Shown in pieces: positions 16,047 through 22,281 of a DNA stretch of 22,281 nucleotides. Numbering within the stretch: position 1 is the first letter of the stretch; every line of letters begins with the position of its first letter. The notes below the pieces were generated by a model. The model did not search any database, was not told the DNA's origin, and worked only from the letters and a program-made list of their open reading frames with translations. The translations under genes were made by a program, and so were the position numbers. The stretch spans positions 1 to 22,281 of the forward strand of contig JAEOTV010000240.1 of assembly GCA_016839635.1 (NCBI GenBank). The letters are read 5' to 3'. This DNA comes from Promethearchaeota archaeon (GTDB taxonomy: Archaea > Asgardarchaeota > Lokiarchaeia > Sigynarchaeales > SOKP01).

Positions 16047-16208
16047 TTATCATGTCCAGTTACGTTTACGTATCTTGAGGATTATTCTTTGGATTCTACA
16101 CCACAAAAAATCAAAAAAAATGATATAAGAAAAATGATTAAATTTCTTGGAATTCATCTCCAAAGGTATCACCACCAATTTTAAACTTTAATTTTTTGTG
16201 ATTTTTTC

Positions 16209-18218
16209 TTAGGTTTCATCCCAGTCAACGTCCACAATTTTCTTCTTTTTCTTGTCTTTCTCCTCTGAATCTTTTTTATACGTGGCACCACCAGCACCAG
16301 TTTCTCCTGCACCACCTGGAGGAGCACCACCCATTCCACCCGGCGGAACATCTCCCATTCCACCCGCAGCACGTTGAGCTTGTTCAGCTGCTTGTTGATA
16401 AACCTGGTCTTGAGATTGGGTTTGATAAATCCTTTGAGAAAAACTATACATAGATTTTTGCAGATTTTCTATTCCCATTTTAATTCTATTGACATCTTCA
16501 GTTTTGATATCTTCTTCCAACGATATTATAGCCGCCTCAATTTCATTCTTTTCATTTTCTTGAATTTTATCTTTATTATCTTCCATTAATTTCCGAGTTT
16601 GATAAATCAATGAGTCGGCATTATTTTTTGTTTCAACTAAGTCCCTAATTTTCTTATCCTCTTCTTCAAATTGTTCAGCAGTTTGAACTTTTTCTTTAAT
16701 CTCTTCCGGAGTTAAACCTTGAGCACCAGTAACTGTAATACCTGTTTCTTTTCCAGTGCCTAAATCTTTTGCATTTACGTGTACAATTCCATCGGCATCA
16801 ATTGAAAACTTAACTTCTATTTGTGGAATACCACGAGGAGCGGGGGGAATACCGGTTAGATGAAACATTCCTAAAGGAATATTATCTTTTGCCATTGCTC
16901 TTTCTCCTTGGAGTACATTTATTGTAACCGCTGGTTGATTATCTGCTGCTGTACTAAAAACTTGACTTTTTTCAGTAGGAATTGTACTATTTCGTTCAAT
17001 TAATTTAGTAAATACACCACCTAATGTTTCAACACCTAATGATAATGGGGTTACATCGAGCAGTAATAAATCTTCTACATCTCCCGCGATAATACCACCT
17101 TGTATTGATGCTCCAATAGCTACACATTCCATTGGGTCAACAGAATGTTCGGGCTCTTTTCCACCAAAGAATTTTTTGAATCTTTGCTGGACAGAAGGCA
17201 TCCTTGTTGGGCCTCCAACTAAAATAACTTTATCAATATTAATCGCTGATAATTTTGCATCTGAGACAGCTCTTTGCATGATTGGATCGAGTCGCTTAAG
17301 AGTTGGTTCTATTAAAGATTCTAACTTTGCTCTTGTGAGTTCCATCGTTAAATGAACAGGATTTCCTTCTTTTTGTGAAATATATGGCAAATTAATTGTT
17401 GTTGATAAAGTTGTTGATAACTCTATCTTAGCTTTTTCACCGGCATCCTTGATTCTTATCCATGCTTTACTGTCACCTTTCAAATCAATTCCTTCTTTCT
17501 TTTTGAATTCTTCAGTTACCCAATCAATTATCTGGTTGTCCATATCAGTTCCGCCAAGTTGGGTGTCACCCGCGGTGGATAAGACTTCTACAACGCCCTC
17601 ACCATATTCCATTATGGTTATATCGAATGTTCCGCCGCCTAAGTCAAGTACACAAATTTTCATTAATTTATCCTTAGTATCTTTATCTAAACCATAAGCC
17701 AAACATGCAGCTGTGGGTTCATTGATCATTCTTACAACTTCTAAACCAGCAATTTCTCCTGCATTTTTTGTAGCAGTTCGCTGGGCGTCATTAAAATATG
17801 CAGGAACAGTTATTACTGCTTTCTTAACTTCTTCTCCCAAATATGCTGACGCATCAGTTTTAATTTTTTTAAGAATCATGGCGCTTATTTCTTCAGGTGA
17901 AAACTCTTGCATCTTATCTCCTACTTTTAATTTTGCTTTGTAAGTGGTTCCCATTTTACGTTTAATAGCGGTAACTGTTCCATCTGGATTGGATACTGCC
18001 TGTCGACGAGCAGGCTCCCCCACTATTTTACGTCCATTCTCATCAAAAGCCACATAAGATGGAAATGCCTTTCCTCCAAGAGTTCTACCCTCTGCTGCAG
18101 GGACTATCTCTGGTTTACCCGTACCAGTCAAAACTGCGCAAGCACTATTGGAAGTCCCAAGGTCTATTCCGATTATTTTCTCTTTTCGTTTTGGTTTTTC
18201 AGTTTTTTCTTCACTCAT
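16209..18218 (-). CDS. dnaK: Chaperone DnaK (Hsp70)
   Basis: ATP-driven chaperone that binds unfolded peptides with DnaJ and GrpE. The 669-residue protein has all Hsp70 marks: phosphate 1 loop [14 protein letters not shown] (from residue 16), [53 protein letters not shown], linker [14 protein letters not shown] near residue 400, and the substrate-binding domain with [16 protein letters not shown]. The N-terminus has a short Lys/Glu leader before the ATPase domain. The tail is Gly/Pro-rich ([20 protein letters not shown]), then Lys-rich, and ends VDVDWDET in place of the bacterial EEVD-like end. It is divergent from grpE across 247 bases. Confidence 0.97.
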   Translation of the reverse strand: MSEEKTEKPKRKEKIIGIDLGTSNSACAVLTGTGKPEIVPAAEGRTLGGKAFPSYVAFDENGRKIVGEPARRQAVSNPDGTVTAIKRKMGTTYKAKLKVGDKMQEFSPEEISAMILKKIKTDASAYLGEEVKKAVITVPAYFNDAQRTATKNAGEIAGLEVVRMINEPTAACLAYGLDKDTKDKLMKICVLDLGGGTFDITIMEYGEGVVEVLSTAGDTQLGGTDMDNQIIDWVTEEFKKKEGIDLKGDSKAWIRIKDAGEKAKIELSTTLSTTINLPYISQKEGNPVHLTMELTRAKLESLIEPTLKRLDPIMQRAVSDAKLSAINIDKVILVGGPTRMPSVQQRFKKFFGGKEPEHSVDPMECVAIGASIQGGIIAGDVEDLLLLDVTPLSLGVETLGGVFTKLIERNSTIPTEKSQVFSTAADNQPAVTINVLQGERAMAKDNIPLGMFHLTGIPPAPRGIPQIEVKFSIDADGIVHVNAKDLGTGKETGITVTGAQGLTPEEIKEKVQTAEQFEEEDKKIRDLVETKNNADSLIYQTRKLMEDNKDKIQENEKNEIEAAIISLEEDIKTEDVNRIKMGIENLQKSMYSFSQRIYQTQSQDQVYQQAAEQAQRAAGGMGDVPPGGMGGAPPGGAGETGAGGATYKKDSEEKDKKKKKIVDVDWDET

Positions 18219-18465
18219 AGCTATATCAACTTATTTTCTTGGATTAATTTGTATTAAGATATTAATTTTCAATGGTTTTCTAGAATTTAATAATTTATTT
18301 ATTTTAGATTGTAAATTTAATCTTGCTAAGTAAATATTAATTATGCGTAATAATTAAATTTTATTTATAATGATCTATATATCATAAAGAATAAATCTGA
18401 TTATCTATTTTATTTTATATATTTACTGTTCATAAATAATAATAATCGAGTTATGAGGAACCAAA
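18219..18465. promoter_or_regulatory. Divergent dnaK/grpE promoter region with inverted repeat
   Basis: This 247-base gap must contain promoters for both chaperone genes. TTTTATATATTT near 18412-18423 is a TATA candidate for grpE, which also has GAGG 8-12 bases before its ATG (TATGAGGAACC). An inverted repeat, TTAATTAT (18337-18344) and ATAATTAA (18350-18357) around GCGTA, sits between the genes and could bind a heat-shock regulator. No bacterial CIRCE element (TTAGCACTC-N9-GAGTGCTAA) is present. Confidence 0.4.
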
Positions 18466-19287
18466 ATGGCTGAGGATAATAACAATGAATTAAAAGAAGA
18501 TTTTAAACCAGAAGTATCTGGTGATACAGAAACAATTCCGATAGGAGAAAAAAAAAATGTTGAAATAAAATTAGAGCCTCAAGAAATTAAAAAATTGGAG
18601 GAAAAAGACCATTTTGAGCTTGATTATTTTTCTAAAGAAGATATCATTAAAGAGAAAGAAGAAATCGAAAAGAAATTAGCTGATCTTAAAGAGAATGTTG
18701 AAAAACTACAAAAAGAAAAGGAAGAATCAAAGAAGAAATACTTACACCTTCAAGCTGAATTTGAAAATGCTCAAAAGAGATGGGATAAAAACCGACAAAA
18801 TTTAAGAATCGAATATACAGCTTTAGTCTTAAAAAATTTCTTACCTTTATACGATTCTTTCAAAAAGGCAATTGAGACTGCTAATGAAACAGAAAAGAGT
18901 CTATTAAATGGATTTTATAACCAATTTATGAGTATATTCAAATCCTATGGAGCTGAACCCATACAAGTAAATTTAAACGATCCATTTGATTATAACTTTC
19001 ATGAAGCTTTAACTTCGGTTGAAAAAGAAGATATACCAGAGAATCGAATACTAGAAATAATCCAAGATGGTTTCAAATACGGAAAAGAAGTTATTCGTTA
19101 CACAAAAGTCATAATCTCACGAAAACCTAAACCCCCCGAACCTGAACCAGAGACTACAGAAGCAGAAGCCCCTAAAAGTGAAGAATCAGAAACAGAAGAG
19201 GAAAGAACTGAAAAAAAGGAACTTGAAGAAAAAAAGCACAAAAAAACAAAAGAAGAGAAACATAAAAAGGATAAAAAGAAAGATTGA
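18466..19287 (+). CDS. grpE: Nucleotide exchange factor GrpE
   Basis: Releases ADP from DnaK so the chaperone cycle can turn. The 273-residue protein is longer than the usual 170-210. The core runs from about residue 60 to 222: the long dimer coiled coil (EKEEIEKKLADLKENVEKLQ...LHLQAEFENAQKRWDK), the four-helix part (VLKNFLPLYDSFKKAIE), and the beta domain FHEALTSVEKEDIPENRILE, with the C-terminal GFKYGKEVIRYTKVIISRKP. Around this are an acidic N-terminus and an unusual C-terminal tail (about 223-273) of Pro/Glu and then Lys/Glu repeats ending KKDKKKD, not part of normal GrpE. GAGG before the ATG is a plausible ribosome binding site. Confidence 0.93.
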   Translation: MAEDNNNELKEDFKPEVSGDTETIPIGEKKNVEIKLEPQEIKKLEEKDHFELDYFSKEDIIKEKEEIEKKLADLKENVEKLQKEKEESKKKYLHLQAEFENAQKRWDKNRQNLRIEYTALVLKNFLPLYDSFKKAIETANETEKSLLNGFYNQFMSIFKSYGAEPIQVNLNDPFDYNFHEALTSVEKEDIPENRILEIIQDGFKYGKEVIRYTKVIISRKPKPPEPEPETTEAEAPKSEESETEEERTEKKELEEKKHKKTKEEKHKKDKKKD

Positions 19288-19324
19288 TTTATTTCAATAA
19301 AATTTAACTATTTTTATTTCAGGT

Positions 19325-19939
19325 TTATTCACTTAGTGATATTTTATTTGCTTTTTTCTTAATTACCTTATAATATCGTGGGGTTGAAGAATGATATTGT
19401 AGATAAGAGTCTCCAAACGTACGTTCTAAATGTTTTTCCTCGGAAAGAATATAGAAATGATTAATAATAATCCATGTCAATGCTAAAAATAAAGTGAAAA
19501 ATGATCGGCTCATTATTCCAATACCTATTAAACCAAGGCCTCTACCTAAGGATTGTGGATTTCTGCTTATTTTATATATCCCCTCTGTCATAATTTCATC
19601 AGCATTTCTTCCCATTGCTCGTGAAATAGACTTTATACCCGCAAAGTATAATAAATAAATAAGTACACCTAGTAATGATGGAAACAACCCAATAAGAAAG
19701 AAGATATAATGAAAATATAAATTTTCATTAAGATTTATAATAGGCCAAGTACTCATCCAAGCAGTATAAAATGCAAAACCAACAAATAATTCATGATATA
19801 AAATGCATAATATTGAAGTACATCTGGTTCGCTTTTGATGAGCTCTGTATTCCTTTTTAGTTTTAAATAACAGATATATGCCTAATGAGAAAAAAACCAA
19901 ATAAATCACATAAACCAAAAAAAGTGCATAAGAATCCAT
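19325..19939 (-). CDS. ICMT/PEMT-like integral membrane methyltransferase, copy A
   Basis: A 204-residue membrane protein with about five hydrophobic helices (first SYALFLVYVIYLVFFSLGIYL). The C-terminal third has the isoprenylcysteine carboxyl methyltransferase / phospholipid methyltransferase pattern: EGIYKISRNPQSLGRGLG (the GxY...RNPxxLG motif), then WIIINHFYILSEEKHLE and TFGDSYLQYHSSTPRYY (EExxLE..FG..Y..Y....PRY), where SAM binds. The substrate could be a lipid or a prenylated protein and cannot be told. It is read from its own promoter, and the duplicated gene lies upstream on the same strand. Compared with copy B it has changes in the middle helices (90-110) and a slightly longer C-terminus (ANKISLSE). 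Confidence 0.8.
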   Translation of the reverse strand: MDSYALFLVYVIYLVFFSLGIYLLFKTKKEYRAHQKRTRCTSILCILYHELFVGFAFYTAWMSTWPIINLNENLYFHYIFFLIGLFPSLLGVLIYLLYFAGIKSISRAMGRNADEIMTEGIYKISRNPQSLGRGLGLIGIGIMSRSFFTLFLALTWIIINHFYILSEEKHLERTFGDSYLQYHSSTPRYYKVIKKKANKISLSE

Positions 19940-20049
19940 ATGTAATAGAATTTCGAATATAAGAGTATATACTTCTAGTATTCACAGCTTTATTTAAATC
20001 TTTAAAAATAACTATTTATATTTCAGCTTTATTTTTTGCTCAATGATAT

Positions 20050-20652
20050 TTAATTACTTATTATTTTTTTTCTAATTCCCTTATAATATCGTGGTGTTGA
20101 AGTGCAATATTGTAGATAAGAGTCTCCAAATGTATCTTCTAAATGTTTTTCCTCATTAAGAATATAGAAATGATTAATAATAATCCATGTTATTGCGATA
20201 AATAAGGTGAATAACGATCGCCCCATTATACCAATGCCTATTAATCCAATACTTCTACCTAATGATTGTGGATTTCTACTTATGCTATATATCCCCTTGG
20301 TAACGATTTCATCAGGATTACGACCGATCGCTCGTTGAAAAGACTTCATTCTAAAACAATAAATAGTATAAATAAGTAGGCCAAAAAAAGATGGAAAGAA
20401 CCCAATAAACGCAAAGATATAATGAATATGCAAATTTTCATTAAGATTTATAATAGGCCAAGTATTCATCCAAGCAGTATAACATGCAAAACCTACAAAT
20501 AATTCATGATATAAAAAGGCTAATATTGAAGTAAAAATGGACCGTTTCTGATGATCCCCGTATTCTTTTTTAGTTTTAAATAACAAAAATATACCTAATA
20601 AGAAAAAAACCACTGTGATAACATAAACTAAAAAAAGTATATAAGAATCCAT
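20050..20652 (-). CDS. ICMT/PEMT-like integral membrane methyltransferase, copy B
   Basis: A paralogue of the gene at 19325-19939 (200 residues), read from an almost identical promoter. It has the same helices and the same C-terminal signature: KGIYSISRNPQSLGRSIG, WIIINHFYILNEEKHLE and TFGDSYLQYCTSTPRYY. Every signature residue of the SAM-binding part is kept in both copies, so both look functional. Differences cluster in the third hydrophobic segment (IFAFIGFFPSFFGLLIYTIY versus IFFLIGLFPSLLGVLIYLLY) and in the loop after it (CFRMKSFQRAIG), the part most likely to shape the substrate pocket. Nothing indicates which copy is ancestral. Confidence 0.8.
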   Translation of the reverse strand: MDSYILFLVYVITVVFFLLGIFLLFKTKKEYGDHQKRSIFTSILAFLYHELFVGFACYTAWMNTWPIINLNENLHIHYIFAFIGFFPSFFGLLIYTIYCFRMKSFQRAIGRNPDEIVTKGIYSISRNPQSLGRSIGLIGIGIMGRSLFTLFIAITWIIINHFYILNEEKHLEDTFGDSYLQYCTSTPRYYKGIRKKIISN

Positions 20653-20835
20653 ATGTAATAGAATTTCGAATATAAGAGAATATACTACTAGTATTCACAG
20701 CTTTATTTAAATCTTTAAGAACTGCTTTTTGAATTTAACCTAAAAGATTAATAGGTTTGATTTTTTATTATGCATAGATTAGAAAGAATAATAGATTAAA
20801 AAAATTAAAATATTATATAGAGCTGAAATTGAAAT

Positions 20836-21096
20836 ATGGCTGAGGAACCACAGCTTCCTTCTATTCCGAGTATTACAGATGATTGGGACAGGAAGAAAAG
20901 ATTTGTCGAAAAAAAACATAGTGTAATAAAATGTGGAAATTGTTCAGAAAATTTTTCAAGAATTTTTAAACCCGGAGATTTTGTTTTTAAGAAATTGACA
21001 GAAGAAGAATGTGAAAAATGTCATAGAACAAAATCATTAACAGTTATAGAAATTTATTCAGAGTGGATTGATCCTAAAAAAAAAAAAAATAGCTAG
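20836..21096 (+). CDS. Small zinc-ribbon protein, unknown
   Basis: An 86-residue soluble protein. A zinc ribbon is suggested by C33xxC36 (KCGNCSENFSR) and C59xxC62 (EECEKCHRTKSL), 22 residues apart. The N-terminal 30 residues are acidic and Pro-rich (EEPQLPSIPSITDDWDRKKR). I do not recognise the family. The gene ends in a 14-base A-run (21076-21089) encoding four Lys and most of Asn before NS-stop; such a run is prone to polymerase slippage, so the last residues could vary. An AT-rich TATATAG about 20 bases upstream of the ATG fits a near-leaderless promoter. It is convergent with the Pr6Pr-like gene. Confidence 0.65.
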   Translation: MAEEPQLPSIPSITDDWDRKKRFVEKKHSVIKCGNCSENFSRIFKPGDFVFKKLTEEECEKCHRTKSLTVIEIYSEWIDPKKKKNS

Positions 21097-21117
21097 GTCT
21101 CAACACTTCATTTTGTT

Positions 21118-21127
21118 AAAAAAAAAA
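21118..21127 (-). terminator. T-run terminator after the Pr6Pr-like gene's original stop
   Basis: A ten-base T tract on the minus strand lies 15 bases past the distal stop codon at 21142, not past the internal TAG at 21334. Its position supports the view that the full gene originally ended at 21142. Confidence 0.4.
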
Positions 21128-21141
21128 GATTTTGTGTATTA

Positions 21142-21774
21142 TTAGTTCTTAGTTCTTTTTCTATTAATCCAAATATATAAACATCCCAAAGCTATACCAA
21201 ATACTATTAAAATTGAGATGACAAAAAAGACTAAAATGCCGAGTGCGTTGATATCTAGAAAATAATATATATAATCACCCGTTAATGTGCCATGGATAAC
21301 AGCGAATATTATATAACCTAATGGATATATGATCTAATAAGGTAAATAGTTCCATTTATATCTCACTTTATTTTCAGTTAAAACCCAATCGACTATGAAT
21401 GCAATTGGGGTAACATAATGTAGAATAAAATTACTAAATGCTGCGAATCCTGTGGGTTGGTAAAATGGGCTCAATAGAATTGCAAAGACCACGAAAGTTA
21501 TTGTTATATACATAGTAAAAGCACCTTTTAGAGGACCCATAATTTTATCGAGAGATTCGGGTTTATTATGCCAAATAATTGCTAATGTGAGCCATATAGT
21601 AACTATTAAGTTTGTTTGCATAGTGAAAGCTTTGAAGCTATTAAACCAAGGAAGAACTGATCCATAAGTAAAGGCATAGATTGAAGCACTTGCTATTAGT
21701 GTAAACCAACTTAATGTAGCAAAAACAATACGATAAATTAAAAGATTTTTACTTGAAAGAGTCAAGTTTTTCAT
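21142..21774 (-). pseudogene. Pr6Pr-family membrane protein interrupted by an in-frame TAG codon
   Basis: The Pr6Pr-type integral membrane proteins have about six helices and unknown function. The frame from ATG 21774 (MKNLTLSSKNLLIYRIVFAT) reads normally through FILHYVTPIAFIVDWVL and KWNYLPY, then hits TAG at 21334-21336. Reading on in the same frame gives IIYPLGYIIFAVIHGTLTGD, FLDINALGIL and a last helix ending in NRKRTKN, then TAA at 21142-21144. This downstream part is exactly the family's C-terminal region, and the TAG sits where relatives often have Trp or another hydrophobic residue ('...WLLYPL'), so TGG to TAG is one change. The full frame is about 210 residues, normal for the family. 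The gene may be recently inactivated, read through, or contain a sequencing error. An upstream GTG- or ATG-extended start (21837) is less likely. Confidence 0.75.
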
Positions 21775-21876
21775 TTTTATAATGACCTTAAAAATATTTA
21801 GATATTTATTTAGCAAAAAGAATAATATTAAAACCATTCCATTCGGGATATCATTTAAATTATAAAAGTAAGATTT

Positions 21877-22281
21877 TTACTCCTCAAGCCCTAACATCTT
21901 AATTATTAGGTTTGCCATAGAATAAGGATCTAACGATTTCTGAATAGCTTGATCTATATACTTTCCTATTTCTTTATTAGAGTTGAGTAATTTCTCAACC
22001 TTTTTTGTTAATTTAAGCTTTAAAATCTGTAAGGTCTCATTTTTAACCCTATTTTTCATATAGTTTGAAATAACACCTGATGTTTCTAGAAATAATTTAT
22101 GTTTTTTTATTAATTCAAGAAGCTCATCAAAATTTTCTCCAATTTTAGAATTCACTTTTGTAATTTCTGGTGTCCACATTTCTATTTTCGCGTATTTTTC
22201 ACTTATATCTTTTGAATCATATTTATAATTATTTCTAAATTCTAACATTTGCTTTATTTCAGCTACTTTTTTATCTGCTCC
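21877..22281 (-). CDS. meaB: Methylmalonyl-CoA mutase-associated GTPase MeaB/ArgK, C-terminal part (5' end outside window)
   Basis: The open frame runs off the right edge without a stop: GADKKVAEIKQM comes before the first internal ATG, so this is the end of a longer gene. The last 134 residues match the C-terminal part of MeaB/LAO-AO GTPases: GADKKVAEIKQMLEF (after the NKAD-type guanine motif), W-T-PEITKVNSKIGENFDELL, IKKHKLFLETSG (the family's H..yl..sG), and the dimerisation helices ending SLDPYSMANLIIKML (family DPY.AA..ll). MeaB protects and loads adenosylcobalamin-dependent methylmalonyl-CoA mutase. The mutase subunits, if linked, would lie beyond the window. Confidence 0.85.
   Translation of the reverse strand, partial: GADKKVAEIKQMLEFRNNYKYDSKDISEKYAKIEMWTPEITKVNSKIGENFDELLELIKKHKLFLETSGVISNYMKNRVKNETLQILKLKLTKKVEKLLNSNKEIGKYIDQAIQKSLDPYSMANLIIKMLGLEE

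Larger units (their letters stand above)
19306..20720. repeat. Tandem duplication: two adjoining ~0.7-kb units, each a promoter plus methyltransferase gene
   Basis: Two direct repeats abut at about 20007-20010. Each starts just downstream of a gene's stop (AACTATTT...ATTTCAG at 19306 and 20010), spans the gene, and ends after the upstream promoter (both CAGCTTTATTTAAATCTTTAA, at 19985-20005 and 20697-20717). The upstream 60 bases are almost identical between copies, while the coding regions have diverged to about three quarters amino-acid identity by eye. The arrangement shows one unequal-crossover type event and no insertion element. Confidence 0.85.

Noticed and set aside
16143..16208. Peptide-like frame KLKFKIGGDTFGDEFQEI just after the dnaK stop
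   Set aside because: No start codon, 18 residues, not a known DnaK ending; too short to support as a gene or frameshifted C-terminus.
18219..18465. CIRCE heat-shock operator
   Set aside because: No TTAGCACTC-N9-GAGTGCTAA-like sequence is present; the inverted repeat here is a different, AT-only element.
21334..21336. TAG read as pyrrolysine
   Set aside because: Pyl is known mainly in methylamine methyltransferases; here the position is a hydrophobic/Trp-like membrane site and no Pyl machinery is in the window.

Overview
The window reads as ordinary chromosome of an AT-rich archaeon, most likely an Asgard lineage close to Lokiarchaeia. The evidence is indirect. The left edge holds the 3' part of an RNase P RNA. 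Many genes have a TATA-like box 20-30 bases before the start codon and no Shine-Dalgarno site, which is the archaeal leaderless arrangement. The large secreted protein ends in a 'PGYDIF' stretch plus a membrane helix and Lys/Arg tail, a surface-protein ending I associate with Lokiarchaeia. No rRNA or tRNA is present to fix the taxonomy. I see no CRISPR array, transposase or phage gene.

Layout: 1-190, 3' half of rnpB. 252-3258, a small membrane protein, a leucine-carboxyl-methyltransferase-family enzyme, a degenerate rubrerythrin carrying three rubredoxin-like modules, and a slipin/stomatin. 3421-4945, type I glutamine synthetase behind a small Cys-rich protein. 5103-7556, a cell-surface protein built of six PPC-like beta-sandwich repeats. 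7753-8535, a 41-residue zinc/iron ribbon protein and a THEP1-type NTPase. 8637-9584, a monoacylglycerol-lipase-like hydrolase, convergent with dnaJ (9637-10770). 11031-12941, a small secreted protein and an S41-family peptidase. 12972-14892, a GNAT acetyltransferase, a 325-base stretch with gene-like fragments, and a seven-repeat LVIVD beta-propeller. 15104-15930, a winged-helix protein and an unrecognised 153-residue protein. 16209-19287, dnaK and grpE transcribed divergently. 19325-20652, two tandemly duplicated ICMT/PEMT-like membrane methyltransferases. 20836-22281, a zinc-ribbon protein, a Pr6Pr-type membrane protein interrupted by an in-frame TAG, and the C-terminal part of a MeaB/ArgK GTPase running off the right edge.

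Together the genes are mainly housekeeping: the full DnaK-DnaJ-GrpE chaperone set (in two loci), nitrogen assimilation (GlnA), tRNA 5' processing (RNase P RNA), cobalamin-enzyme maintenance (MeaB) and membrane or surface functions. Operons are few and short; most genes appear to have their own promoter.

I found no obvious new defence or mobile system. The points most worth a second look are the metal-ligand-poor rubrerythrin with three rubredoxins, the in-frame amber codon in the Pr6Pr gene, the clean tandem duplication that includes promoters, the hydrolase whose catalytic Asp position is Cys, and the leaderless 41-residue ribbon gene that a length-filtered gene caller would miss.
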